A DNA stretch of 64,000 bases, taken from Psychrobacillus sp044762655 (GTDB lineage Bacteria; Bacillota; Bacilli; Bacillales_A; Planococcaceae). Location of the stretch: the NCBI RefSeq assembly GCF_044762655.1, contig NZ_JBIWER010000001.1, positions 310,001 to 374,000 of the forward strand, read 5' to 3'. Positions 53,894-61,621 of this stretch are shown piece after piece; the stretch's first letter is position 1, and every line of letters begins with the position of its first letter. The notes below the pieces were generated by a model. That model was not told the origin of the DNA, searched no databases, and worked only from the letters and a program-made list of their open reading frames with translations. Both the position numbers and the translations under genes were made by a program.

Positions 53894-54421
53894 TTAGTTT
53901 GTTTTTTCTTGATTATTTTTATCTGTTTTCGCTTCTGTTTTCGCTTCTGTTTTCTCTTCTTTTTTAGCATTATTATTTTTACTATCTTTTGTTTTTTCAA
54001 TCTTAACTCCATAGCTAATATTACGAATATGGAACATAGCTAGATGAATAATTTCTTCGTTTGCCACGATTGTAATAACCTCATCTGTAACAACATCCAT
54101 TACACCTTCTAATGTTTCTGGCCCACCGCGGTTAATTTTCACCCAGTGTAATGATAATTTCTCCAAAACACCTTTAAAATCATCTGCTTGGATATAATCA
54201 AAATCTCTAGGTATTACAAGATTGAAATCCATCTGTTTTTTTGAGTTATACGTGATGCTCTTGATATGTTGGGTATTATAATAAATTATGCCGTCATCTT
54301 CCGTTAGCAGTATAAAGTAGTCATCCTTTGCCGCTAATAGCTTACCGACACGAGATTCTGGACCACCTCTATCTACTTTAACCACTTTATCAACTAGTGA
54401 AAGTATCGTTTTCTTATTCAC
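53894..54421 (-). CDS. cotB: CotB-family spore coat protein
   Basis: 175 residues from a GTG start (AAAGGGGG upstream). Two repeats each contain the CotB signature: VKVDRGGPESRVGKLLAAKDDYFIL and VKINRGGPETLEGVMDVVTDE, followed by IIYYNTQHIKSI and IHLAMFHIRNISYG. It is shorter than B. subtilis CotB and the Ser/Lys-rich tail is replaced by a Lys/Glu-rich tail of about 30 residues (KTEAKTEAKTDKNNQ). Outer-coat location is known for CotB. A possible sigma-K-like CATATAGATA lies upstream. Confidence 0.85.
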   Translation of the reverse strand: MNKKTILSLVDKVVKVDRGGPESRVGKLLAAKDDYFILLTEDDGIIYYNTQHIKSITYNSKKQMDFNLVIPRDFDYIQADDFKGVLEKLSLHWVKINRGGPETLEGVMDVVTDEVITIVANEEIIHLAMFHIRNISYGVKIEKTKDSKNNNAKKEEKTEAKTEAKTDKNNQEKTN

Positions 54422-54605
54422 TCATCAAACCCCCTTTTTTAGTATCCTAATATCTATATGTATCTTGGGGTATTCGAGTATTGGCTAAACGCCCATTTCT
54501 CAATAATTATACAAGCATTCAAAATAACTTTATTCCCGAACAAAATTATTCTATACTACATATCCTGTAATAATGACATTAAATTATAGAAAGTAGTGAG
54601 TAATT

Positions 54606-55004
54606 TTGAAAGACCATAAAAAGAAAAAATTGCCTCATCATAAATCGGAAGATACATCAAATGAACATATAGATATTAATGAAAATGAAGCGCACGAAAA
54701 AACTCTAGAACAAAACGAAAGTTCTAAAAACAAAAAAGAGCAGAACCAGAAAAAAGAAGAGGATATTGCAGACAATAAGGGCAAAAAAGAGAAGAAGAGC
54801 TCTAGGGAGTCAGAGAAAAAAGAAGATAAAAATACAAATAAAAAAGAGAAAAAAGAGAAAAAAGAATCTAATGATGCTGATGATAAAGAAGCAAAGAGTG
54901 AAGCTAAAAAGGAAAAACATGAAAAAATAGAATCTGATGAAAACAAAAAAGAGCCTAATCATAAGAAAGACTCCACTGGAAAGAAAAAAGGACATAAAAA
55001 ATAG
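54606..55004 (+). CDS. Low-complexity Lys/Glu/Asp/Asn-rich protein
   Basis: 132 residues, about one third Lys, with many Glu, Asp, Asn and Ser; no hydrophobic segment. It starts at TTG 54606 after a weak AGTGAG site. It is divergent from cotB and has a terminator downstream. The composition resembles the tail of the neighbouring CotB-like protein (KKEEKTEAK...). It may be a coat or crust filler, but the low-complexity A-rich frame could also be partly fortuitous. Confidence 0.5.
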   Translation: MKDHKKKKLPHHKSEDTSNEHIDINENEAHEKTLEQNESSKNKKEQNQKKEEDIADNKGKKEKKSSRESEKKEDKNTNKKEKKEKKESNDADDKEAKSEAKKEKHEKIESDENKKEPNHKKDSTGKKKGHKK

Positions 55005-55178
55005 CTGTTTTTTATTATTTTTCAGAACCGACTTTGGACAAATGGAATAATTTTTGAAAGATTATTGAAAGGCGAATGATTTACACATGTCAAGTGTTCA
55101 TGTTTAACTGCGCATGAAAGCTAAAAAACCAAACATTTAGATAAAAAATTAAAATTATGCCAATTTCACGAAGTAAAT

Positions 55179-55228
55179 AAAGGTCTGGCTAAATTCCATC
55201 ATGGGAATAGCTAGACCTTTAGTTTTTC
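55179..55228 (+). terminator. Terminator downstream of the Lys/Glu-rich gene
   Basis: 12-bp arms AAAGGTCTGGCT / AGCTAGACCTTT (one wobble pair) are followed by AGTTTTTCT. Confidence 0.75.
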
Positions 55229-55230
55229 TA

Positions 55231-55272
55231 CAAAAAAAATCGCTTATCGAAATAAACTCGATAAGCGATTTT
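55231..55272 (-). terminator. Terminator of the 100-residue ORF
   Basis: 15-bp perfect arms AAAATCGCTTATCGA / TCGATAAGCGATTTT are followed by a T run on the minus strand. Confidence 0.9.
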
Positions 55273-55285
55273 CCAACAGCTTGAA

Positions 55286-55588
55286 CTATACGTACAAATT
55301 TACACTATTACCTTTTCCATTAATTTCAGCAATTTTCGGTGATAGGTTTACTGGATTAGGTTGGATAAAGCTTTTGAATAAAGGCTGGATGGATGGTCTC
55401 TCGAGTTCCGATACCTGATTTTGCTCTTCTTCAAGAAGCTGTTCCTGCTTTTCTAAATGGTCCTCAAAATCTGATTTGAATTTTACATTTTGGACATCGT
55501 CTATATACGCAAAATTATAATCATTTGATATCATTCGATTTGCATAAACTTGTGATTGAATCGGTTGTATTGGAAGAATATATCCCAT
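55286..55588 (-). CDS. Conserved-looking small protein, 100 residues, near spore genes
   Basis: Begins MGYILPIQPIQSQVYANRM, followed by a charged Glu/Gln-rich helix in the middle and PxxLSPKIAEINGKG near the end. A strong GGGGGTGGAG site precedes the ATG and a strong terminator follows. I do not recognise the family. A link to sporulation is suggested only by the neighbours spoVIF and yjcZ. Confidence 0.7.
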   Translation of the reverse strand: MGYILPIQPIQSQVYANRMISNDYNFAYIDDVQNVKFKSDFEDHLEKQEQLLEEEQNQVSELERPSIQPLFKSFIQPNPVNLSPKIAEINGKGNSVNLYV

Positions 55589-55662
55589 TTACTCCACCCC
55601 CACATTTTATTGTATTTAACTTTACCCCAACCTTATAAAACTTAAACTCTATTTTTAAAAAT

Positions 55663-55908
55663 TTATAATAATTTTTGAATATCTGCCAAACTTAATGAAC
55701 TACCACTCTGTAAAATAGAACGAGTCAGTTCATCTTCTAATTCCTGAGAAACAGGCTTCTTTGCTAACTTGCCAACTTTACGTACAATTTTACGAACCTG
55801 TTTTTCATCCGTAAAATCAGCATATGAGATGGCATTGGCAAGTGTAAATAGTTCATCCATTGATACACCGGTTTTGTTTTCAATTGATTTAAAAAATGAA
55901 TTTTGCAT
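55663..55908 (-). CDS. spoVIF: Stage VI sporulation protein F (SpoVIF/YjcC)
   Basis: 81 residues. FFKSIENKTGVSMDELFTLANAI, FTDEKQVRKIVRKVGKLAKKPVSQELEDEL and the C-terminal SxSLADIQKLL match remembered B. subtilis SpoVIF, a late sigma-K-dependent protein that helps GerE-controlled coat assembly. GAGGGGGA precedes the ATG. It lies just downstream of a YjcZ-type gene, as in B. subtilis. Confidence 0.87.
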   Translation of the reverse strand: MQNSFFKSIENKTGVSMDELFTLANAISYADFTDEKQVRKIVRKVGKLAKKPVSQELEDELTRSILQSGSSLSLADIQKLL

Positions 55909-55936
55909 AATTTTTCCCCCTCACATCTTTATTTTT

Positions 55937-56077
55937 TTAATAAGGGAGAAAGCTTCTACCAACAATGATTAATAATATAAATAATACGACGATTAGTACA
56001 AATGTAGAACTCTTATTACCTCCGTACTCGTTTCCTCCGTAATATCCAGGATAACCTCCGCCACAGTAGCCATACAT
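55937..56077 (-). CDS. YjcZ-family small sporulation protein
   Basis: 46 residues, MYGYCGGGYPGYYGGNEYGG followed by a single membrane helix STFVLIVVLFILLIIVG. The Gly/Tyr-rich head plus FVLIVVLFILLIIVG is the hallmark of the YjcZ/YnfU family of sporulation proteins. GGAGGGAA precedes the ATG. It is 28 bases from spoVIF, probably in one transcript. The frame ends in TAA 55937-55939. Confidence 0.85.
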   Translation of the reverse strand: MYGYCGGGYPGYYGGNEYGGNKSSTFVLIVVLFILLIIVGRSFLPY

Positions 56078-56144
56078 ACTCTTTCCCTCCTCTCCTCTTC
56101 GACTTATTGTATGCAAGAGGAGAATGGGAAAAAGGGCGATTTAA

Positions 56145-56510
56145 CTAGTACATTGTTTTCCGTTTGTGAAAAATGAGTGCACCAATTGCTCCAAACAAAA
56201 TAGCAGCACTAATACCAGAGCTTGTAACTTCAAACATTCCTGTTAAAACCCCTATAAGCCCGTGTTTCTCTGCCTCTGCTAATGCACCATGCGTCAAGGA
56301 ATTACCAAAGGAAGTAATTGGAACTGTTGCCCCTGCTCCAGCAAAATCAATCAATGGCTCATATAGACCAAAACCATCGAGTACGGAACCTAATACAACT
56401 AATGTGCTTAATGTATGTGCAGGTGTTAGTTTAAATACATCCATGAAAATTTGACCAATAACGCATATTAAGCCCCCAACAATAAATGCTGTCACTAATG
56501 ATGAAATCAT
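56145..56510 (-). CDS. spoVAE: Stage V sporulation protein AE (SpoVAEb)
   Basis: 121 residues. Three to four helices, with LDGFGLYEPLIDFAGAGATVPITSFGNSLTHGA, the SpoVAC/SpoVAE signature. It is paralogous to SpoVAC in this cluster. The protein is an inner spore-membrane component of the dipicolinic acid channel. I chose ATG 56510 with GAGGGG upstream; the frame begins earlier inside spoVAD. It is the last gene of the operon; no SpoVAEa or SpoVAF follows. Confidence 0.9.
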   Translation of the reverse strand: MISSLVTAFIVGGLICVIGQIFMDVFKLTPAHTLSTLVVLGSVLDGFGLYEPLIDFAGAGATVPITSFGNSLTHGALAEAEKHGLIGVLTGMFEVTSSGISAAILFGAIGALIFHKRKTMY

Positions 56511-56511
56511 G

Positions 56512-57519
56512 TTAACCCCTCTTTTCCATACGGCATTCAATGGCATGTGCAATACAAGGGATTGTTTCCCCCTGCTGAAAAGTTAAAGGAGACAATAATG
56601 CACCAGTTGCTACAAGCAAAACACGTTTAAAAAATCCTTTTTTTAACTGATCATATATTTGACCAAAGAAAACCGTTGCCGAACAACCTGCTCCACTGGC
56701 TCCTGCATTAAAAAATGTATCATTTCCATAAAACTGAGCCCCAGCATCTTGAAGGACCACCCCAGTATTTTCATCTTGAAACATTTCCTTTAATATAGAA
56801 ATTCCTATATTCCCTAAATCACCTGTCATGATTACATCGAAGTCCGCCATTTTACTGTTTGTATTCTTTAAATGTCGCTCAATTGTATCTCTAGCAGCAG
56901 AGGCCATTGCAGCACCCATGTGTAATGGATTTGTTTGATAACTATCCACTACTTTACCAATAGTGGCATGTGTGACGACAGGAGCATTTTTTATATCTTT
57001 TTCTAACAGCGAAAAACCTGCTCCCGTTACGGTCCATTGGGCTGTTTTAGGTTTTTGAGCACCGTACTCAAGTGGGTATCTAAATTGTCGCTCTACTGCT
57101 TGATGGTGACTAGAAGCACCTGCAAGTACTGTTCGAGCATTTCCTGACTCCAATAAAAGACAACCAAGAATAACAGATTCCATCGAACTGGCACATGCAG
57201 AAAAAACACCTAGGAGAGGGACAGCTAAGCTTCGCGCTGCAAAATTTGTTGGGGAGAGCTGATTGATAAGATCGCCTCCTATCAGAACATCCACTTTATC
57301 TACCTGAGTATGATTCTTTTTAGCGGCCCAATGACATGCTTTTTCAATCATACGAGTATGTGCCTGCTCATGTGTTTCATCTTTTTCCGTTTCTAATGAA
57401 AGAACTTCATCAAAGGAATCAGCAAAAGCGCTATCCCTTTCAACTGGTCCCACGACTATTCCTGTACTGGCTATGCAAATTTTAGTTGAAAACTGTAAAG
57501 TTCCAAAAGTGTTTACCAT
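56512..57519 (-). CDS. spoVAD: Stage V sporulation protein AD (SpoVAD)
   Basis: 335 residues. Thiolase-like fold: VGPVERDSAFADSFD, GGDLINQLSPTNFAARSL, GVFSACASSMESVILG, VTGAGFSLLE and the C-terminal GASGAGCSATVFFGQI. SpoVAD binds dipicolinic acid directly and is needed for its uptake into the forespore. It overlaps spoVAC by seven bases and ends two bases before spoVAE. Confidence 0.95.
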   Translation of the reverse strand: MVNTFGTLQFSTKICIASTGIVVGPVERDSAFADSFDEVLSLETEKDETHEQAHTRMIEKACHWAAKKNHTQVDKVDVLIGGDLINQLSPTNFAARSLAVPLLGVFSACASSMESVILGCLLLESGNARTVLAGASSHHQAVERQFRYPLEYGAQKPKTAQWTVTGAGFSLLEKDIKNAPVVTHATIGKVVDSYQTNPLHMGAAMASAARDTIERHLKNTNSKMADFDVIMTGDLGNIGISILKEMFQDENTGVVLQDAGAQFYGNDTFFNAGASGAGCSATVFFGQIYDQLKKGFFKRVLLVATGALLSPLTFQQGETIPCIAHAIECRMEKRG

Positions 57520-57968
57520 GAGACTACACCAATGTTCACTAGAATTGTTTTAATAAGTGCAACGACAAATGCAGATAAAACTCCAAATAATATAACCGAT
57601 CCAGCAAGCTTGAACATATTGCCTCCCACCCCTAAAACGTATCCTTCCGATCTATGTTCTATTGCAGCTGAAATTACTGCGTTACCAAATCCTGTAACAG
57701 GCACCGCAGAACCAGCACCTCCAACTTGTGCAATTTTCTTATAAATTCCAGTTCCAGTTAGTATCATTGCGATAAAAACTAAAGTTGCAACCGTCGGATT
57801 ACCAGCAGTTGCTTCTGTGAAAGGAAAAAAACGCATATAAAAAAAAGTGATCAGCTGTCCAATCGTACAAATTATTCCTCCAACGATAAATGCCTTGATA
57901 ATGTTCATAAAATAAGGTACTTTGGGATTTTTTTCATCTACTATTTTTTGGAATTGTTGTTGATCCAT
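57513..57968 (-). CDS. spoVAC: Stage V sporulation protein AC (SpoVAC)
   Basis: 151 residues, about four membrane helices. IKAFIVGGIICTIGQL and the central GxGIYKKIAQVGGAGSAVPVTGFGNAV are typical. SpoVAC is a mechanosensitive channel of the inner spore membrane that releases dipicolinate at germination. Its ATG overlaps the stop of the lipoprotein gene by one base (TAATG), and its end overlaps spoVAD. Confidence 0.93.
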   Translation of the reverse strand: MDQQQFQKIVDEKNPKVPYFMNIIKAFIVGGIICTIGQLITFFYMRFFPFTEATAGNPTVATLVFIAMILTGTGIYKKIAQVGGAGSAVPVTGFGNAVISAAIEHRSEGYVLGVGGNMFKLAGSVILFGVLSAFVVALIKTILVNIGVVSW

Positions 57969-58360
57969 TATGTCTCTTCCTTTGATAATGATTTTATTTT
58001 TTCAATCAACTTTTTAAGTTGTTCCTTTTTCGGTTTTTCCTCGATGATAGATTCTACTTCCCACATAACTTTTTGATCGCCAGAGACAAGTACTTCTTTT
58101 TCCGGAAAAGCTTTTTCAATTTGCTTCGTTAATTTTTTTTCAATTTTAGTTTTATTAAAACGATCAAATCGATTGATAGAAATTGCCACTACAATAGCTT
58201 CCTCATTTATCACACTTTTATACCCGTGGATTGTATCATGCTTTTGCATGATCGGTTTTAGTGAAGTGGAATTATCTGAAGGAAAAATTACTTGTTCTTG
58301 GGCACTTGAACAAGCTCCCAACGATAAAGCCAACAGAAAAAGAATTATGCTTTTTTTCAT
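57968..58360 (-). CDS. Sporulation lipoprotein (YhcN/YlaJ-like) heading the spoVA operon
   Basis: 130 residues. The signal peptide ends in LSLGAC, a lipobox. The domain after it (INEEAIVVAISINRFDRFNKTKIEKKLTKQ...AFPEKEVLVSGD) resembles YhcN/YlaJ sporulation lipoproteins. The Lys/Glu-rich C-terminus is a predicted helix. The start is ATG 58360; the AAAGGAG site is about 13 bases away, longer than usual. Translational coupling to spoVAC suggests that it belongs to the dipicolinate/germination apparatus. Confidence 0.72.
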   Translation of the reverse strand: MKKSIILFLLALSLGACSSAQEQVIFPSDNSTSLKPIMQKHDTIHGYKSVINEEAIVVAISINRFDRFNKTKIEKKLTKQIEKAFPEKEVLVSGDQKVMWEVESIIEEKPKKEQLKKLIEKIKSLSKEET

Positions 58361-58459
58361 ACAATATAGTTGCTCCTTTTTTGTGTTAGTATGCTCGGAG
58401 CAACTTGAAATATGCAATTTGGTTACGAGATATTTGCCCTAATCAAGTTCAACTTCCCA

Positions 58460-58468
58460 CATACGTTA
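58460..58468 (+). promoter_or_regulatory. Possible sigma-K -10 element of cotZ
   Basis: CATACGTTA fits the sigma-K -10 consensus CATANNNTA and lies about 28 bases before the cotZ start. The -35 AC element cannot be placed with confidence. Confidence 0.35.
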
Positions 58469-58495
58469 GTAAGAGATAAAGAGGAGGTGAATTTA

Positions 58496-59014
58496 ATGGG
58501 TTGTGGAAAAGTAGGTGATGTTATGGATGAAAGAGAATCTAGAAATTGTGTTTGTGATGTTGTCCGGGCAATTAAAGACATTCAAGACCAAGCAACAAAC
58601 GATGAGTGCCCTCAATGTCCGACAAATTGTTTTCTAGAACCACTTGGAGGTCTTGTTAGTCCTGCTGCTAGACGTCAAGCTGACACACGTGTGTTTATGC
58701 TGTTAACAAAGGACGGAGATCCATTTAAAGCATTTTTCCGTGATAATGATAGACATGATTGTGATTGCATTTCTGTATTCTTCCGTGTAGAGGATATTTT
58801 CGACGGGTGCTGTGCAACTTTACGTGTACTAGAGCCACTTGACAGAGAACGTCACGAGGTTGATCTATTGAACGAATTCGGTACAAAAGTTGATTTACGC
58901 AAGCTTTGTAAGGTTCGTAACTGGAGATCGTCTGGTAGCTGTATAACTGTAGATTTGAATTGTTTCTGTGCAATTGAATGTATCGCCGATGTATTTTTAG
59001 GTGTATGTGACTGA
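58496..59014 (+). CDS. cotZ: CotY/CotZ-family cysteine-rich spore coat protein
   Basis: 172 residues with 16 Cys. NCVCDVVRAIKDIQDQ, CPQCPTNCF, FKAFFRDNDRHDCDCISVFFRVEDI, DGCCATLRVLEPL and SGSCITVDLNCFCAIECI match the CotY/CotZ/ExsY family. These proteins polymerise into disulphide-linked lattices that form the crust or exosporium. The start is ATG 58496, after GAGGAGGTG; the longer frame has no ribosome site. It is divergent from the spoVA operon. Confidence 0.93.
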   Translation: MGCGKVGDVMDERESRNCVCDVVRAIKDIQDQATNDECPQCPTNCFLEPLGGLVSPAARRQADTRVFMLLTKDGDPFKAFFRDNDRHDCDCISVFFRVEDIFDGCCATLRVLEPLDRERHEVDLLNEFGTKVDLRKLCKVRNWRSSGSCITVDLNCFCAIECIADVFLGVCD

Positions 59015-59039
59015 TCGTTTCATCTTTGTAGTGTCTATT

Positions 59040-59068
59040 CCGTTCGGGCTTACCCCGAGCGGTTTTTT
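59040..59068 (+). terminator. Terminator of cotZ
   Basis: 9-bp arms CCGTTCGGG / CCCGAGCGG (one wobble pair) are followed by six T. Confidence 0.9.
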
Positions 59069-59106
59069 GATGCAATCATTTTAAAAGGAAAAACTTAGAT
59101 ATGACA

Positions 59107-59672
59107 TTGATTTCCGCTTCGGTCGGACGCTTTCCGTGGGCACGGCTCGATCCTGTAGTCTCTCCCTCGTGCTTTCCCAAAGGAGTCGCCGACCTACGCT
59201 ACAATCACCAATAGCCTCTACTAAAAATAAGGAAGTTACATACAATATCGCATTTAATAAAAGTTTGCCTTTTGCATTTAATAATAGCCTACATTCCTTA
59301 TTAAAAATGATTACCTGTTATATTAATGGATTTGATTGTTTACTAAAATTTGCCCAATCTCTTAATGTAAGTATAAGCGGTGCCAAATTTCTACGTGTAG
59401 CACTACACATACATTGATTGGAGTGCAGGGTGACGACTTCTGCGGGATGAGTGAGACAGATGAGATATCAAAGCGGCGCGATAGCGACGGTGATAGCTCA
59501 TCTCTCACCCCGCGAAGGCCAACAGGATGTTGGTCACGAAGGCGTTGCCACACGAAGTGGCGCTTTTAGCCTTTGTTCCCCACCTGAAACGGAAATCATA
59601 GGATTATTCATTCTAAATTTATGTCAGCTTTCTGAGCATAGTATCCAAAGATCATTTTAATGAAATTTTTTC
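59107..59672. repeat. Composite intergenic element, copy 3 (with a ~63-bp insert)
   Basis: Unit A (59107-59206) begins GATTTCCGCTTCGGTCGGAC and ends CGCTACAATC. A ~200-bp AT-rich spacer contains AAATTTGCCCAATC and CGTGTAGCACTACACA. Inverted unit B (59413-59598) has GCGGGATGAGTGAGACAGAT and GCGACGGTGATAGCTCATC, interrupted at about 59516-59578 by nested short inverted repeats. It fills the gap between cotZ and the CotO-like gene; no gene is seen there. Confidence 0.85.
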
Positions 59673-59674
59673 AT

Positions 59675-59703
59675 CAAAAAAAGCTATCCTGCAATAGGAT
59701 AGC
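59675..59703 (-). terminator. Terminator of the CotO-like gene
   Basis: 8-bp arms GCTATCCT / AGGATAGC with a 5-base loop are followed on the minus strand by seven T. Confidence 0.88.
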
Positions 59704-59709
59704 GTTCTT

Positions 59710-60072
59710 TCATTTTAATATACTTCCACGCCAAACAATTCTTTCGATTTCTTCTACTGGATACTTCAATTCTTCTGTACCTACGAGTAAAGTAACCGTA
59801 TCATCTTCAACTTTATCCACTTCACCTTGCACAGATACTCCACTTTTCAGATGAAAGACTAGCGGGCGATACACTTTTCTTTGAAATGGTTTTGCCAAAA
59901 AGTGCAATTTATCGATAATTGCTAGTGTTTTCGTAGAAAAGCTTTTTTGTATTTCATAAATCGATGTACTTTCATCTAGTAATTCATTCGGTGCTTCCAT
60001 TCGTTCCTTCGGTGGTAGATGAAAGACTGGAGGACCTTTTATAAAGAGCAAAGGATCATTAAATGAGTGCAT
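59710..60072 (-). CDS. CotO-like spore coat protein
   Basis: 120 residues. The C-terminal half (IIDKLHFLAKPFQRKVYRPLVFHLKSGVSVQGEVDKVEDD... YPVEEIERIVWRG) resembles the C-terminal domain of CotO: a small beta barrel with VxGxVxxVxxDxV and IxxI. The N-terminal ~40 residues are Pro-rich and variable. Position next to a cotY/cotZ gene is as in B. subtilis (cotO-cotZ). I chose ATG 60072, seven bases after AAAGGATG; a GTG two codons earlier is possible. The identification rests on weak similarity plus context. Confidence 0.6.
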   Translation of the reverse strand: MHSFNDPLLFIKGPPVFHLPPKERMEAPNELLDESTSIYEIQKSFSTKTLAIIDKLHFLAKPFQRKVYRPLVFHLKSGVSVQGEVDKVEDDTVTLLVGTEELKYPVEEIERIVWRGSILK

Positions 60073-60125
60073 ATGCACATCCTTTTTACTTTACTTTATG
60101 CAACTATTAAAAAATTTGATACAAA

Positions 60126-61490
60126 TTACAAAGATGAGATAAAGATTGTAGCCAGGCCAAGGTATATTAAAATACTTACTACGTCATTAACCGTAGTGAT
60201 AAATGGTCCCGATGCGACTGCCGGGTCTATTTTCATTCGATGAATTAATAAAGGTATAAAAGACCCTCCTAATGTAGCAATAAAAATAGATCCAAAAATA
60301 GATGACCCTACCAATATTCCAATTAGTAAATCATGTTTCCAAAAATATACTACTGCAACAACAAGCAAGCCACAAATGAGACCTGTAATTAAACCAGTGC
60401 CAGCCTCTCTAAAGAGCAATTTCGTTTTACTTTGCTCCGCTATATCACCTGTTGCAATACCACGAACTGCAACGGCTAGCGCTTGTGTCCCACTATTTCC
60501 AGCCATACCAGCGATTAAAGGTATAAAAACAGCGAGCAGTGCAACCTTATCAAGCGTTTGCTCAAAAATACTCATTAAATTAGCAGTAAACATTCCGAGG
60601 AATAACAAAATGATCAGCCATGGCAATCTTTTTCTTGCAGCCTGTAATGGTCCTTTATCAAAAGTGTCCATATTGGAAACCCCGGCAAGTTTAGAGTAAT
60701 CGTCAGAGGCTTCTTCGTCCAATACATCTAATATATCATCGACTGTAACAATCCCAAGTAAATGATCTTTGAAATCTACTACTGGAACAGCTAGAAAATC
60801 ATAGTCTTTAATCATTCGGGCTACTTCCTCTTGGTCAACACTCACTAGAACACTAACTACCCGATCATTCATAACATCCTTTATCAGCGTATCCTCATCA
60901 GCAATTATAAGATCACGAAGTGAAATAACTCCAGAAAGTTTATGATCATCATCCACAACAAATAGATAATAGATGGTCTCTGCCTCAGGTGCAGCACTAC
61001 GCAAAATAGTCATGGCTGAGCGACATGTTGAATTCTCAGGAATTGCTACATATTCCGTAGTCATAATGGAGCCAGCAGTGTATTCCTCATAATGTAAGAG
61101 ATCCTTAATTTCTTGAGCAGATTCCTTATCCATTATGTTTAAATAACTTGCAACCTGGTCTTTTCCTAACTCATTTAGTACATCTACAGCATTATCTGTA
61201 TACATAAAAGAAAGCATATCAGCTGCATAAGTAATATCCATTTCCTGCATAAATAAATCATATTTCTCATCATCAAACTTTGTCGCTTCAAATAGCTCAG
61301 CTATTTCTTTAGGAGAAAGATAATGATAGATTTTCTTCCTTAAATCAGGCTCCACCTTTTCAAAAAATATGGATTGATCATACGGATGAAGTTGCATAAA
61401 TTCTTCTCTAAAGTCGTCCATTGAATCATTTAACAAAAACTCAATTAGTACGGATTCCTCTAATGGTTGTTGAGTCATTTCATCTTTCAT
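60126..61490 (-). CDS. mgtE: Magnesium transporter MgtE
   Basis: 454 residues. An N-terminal helical superhelix (about 1-130), two CBS domains (about 135-255) and five membrane helices (about 285-450) are seen, with GMAGNSGTQALAVAVRGIA and the helix-5 motif PAVASGPFITTVNDVVSI forming the Mg2+ pore. The cytosolic CBS and N domains gate the pore by sensing Mg2+. No M-box is visible in the 131-bp leader. GGAGGGGA precedes the ATG. Confidence 0.95.
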   Translation of the reverse strand: MKDEMTQQPLEESVLIEFLLNDSMDDFREEFMQLHPYDQSIFFEKVEPDLRKKIYHYLSPKEIAELFEATKFDDEKYDLFMQEMDITYAADMLSFMYTDNAVDVLNELGKDQVASYLNIMDKESAQEIKDLLHYEEYTAGSIMTTEYVAIPENSTCRSAMTILRSAAPEAETIYYLFVVDDDHKLSGVISLRDLIIADEDTLIKDVMNDRVVSVLVSVDQEEVARMIKDYDFLAVPVVDFKDHLLGIVTVDDILDVLDEEASDDYSKLAGVSNMDTFDKGPLQAARKRLPWLIILLFLGMFTANLMSIFEQTLDKVALLAVFIPLIAGMAGNSGTQALAVAVRGIATGDIAEQSKTKLLFREAGTGLITGLICGLLVVAVVYFWKHDLLIGILVGSSIFGSIFIATLGGSFIPLLIHRMKIDPAVASGPFITTVNDVVSILIYLGLATIFISSL

Positions 61491-61621
61491 ACTTTCCCCT
61501 CCTCCCGCGCGTTTGTCCTTATTTATTGTATGAAGTTAGGATTAAATAAGCAATAAAAATATTGCCTAGGAAATAATGTTTATCAATTCTAAATTTAAAA
61601 CCCACCATTCTTCCTTATATT

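Noticed and set aside
59362..59660. ORFs of 60-70 residues on both strands in repeat copy 3
   Set aside because: They reflect the GC-rich repeat units; frames differ between copies and no start signals are seen.
61491..61621. Possible M-box Mg2+ riboswitch before mgtE
   Set aside because: The gap is only 131 bp, AT-rich, and shows none of the M-box conserved blocks.
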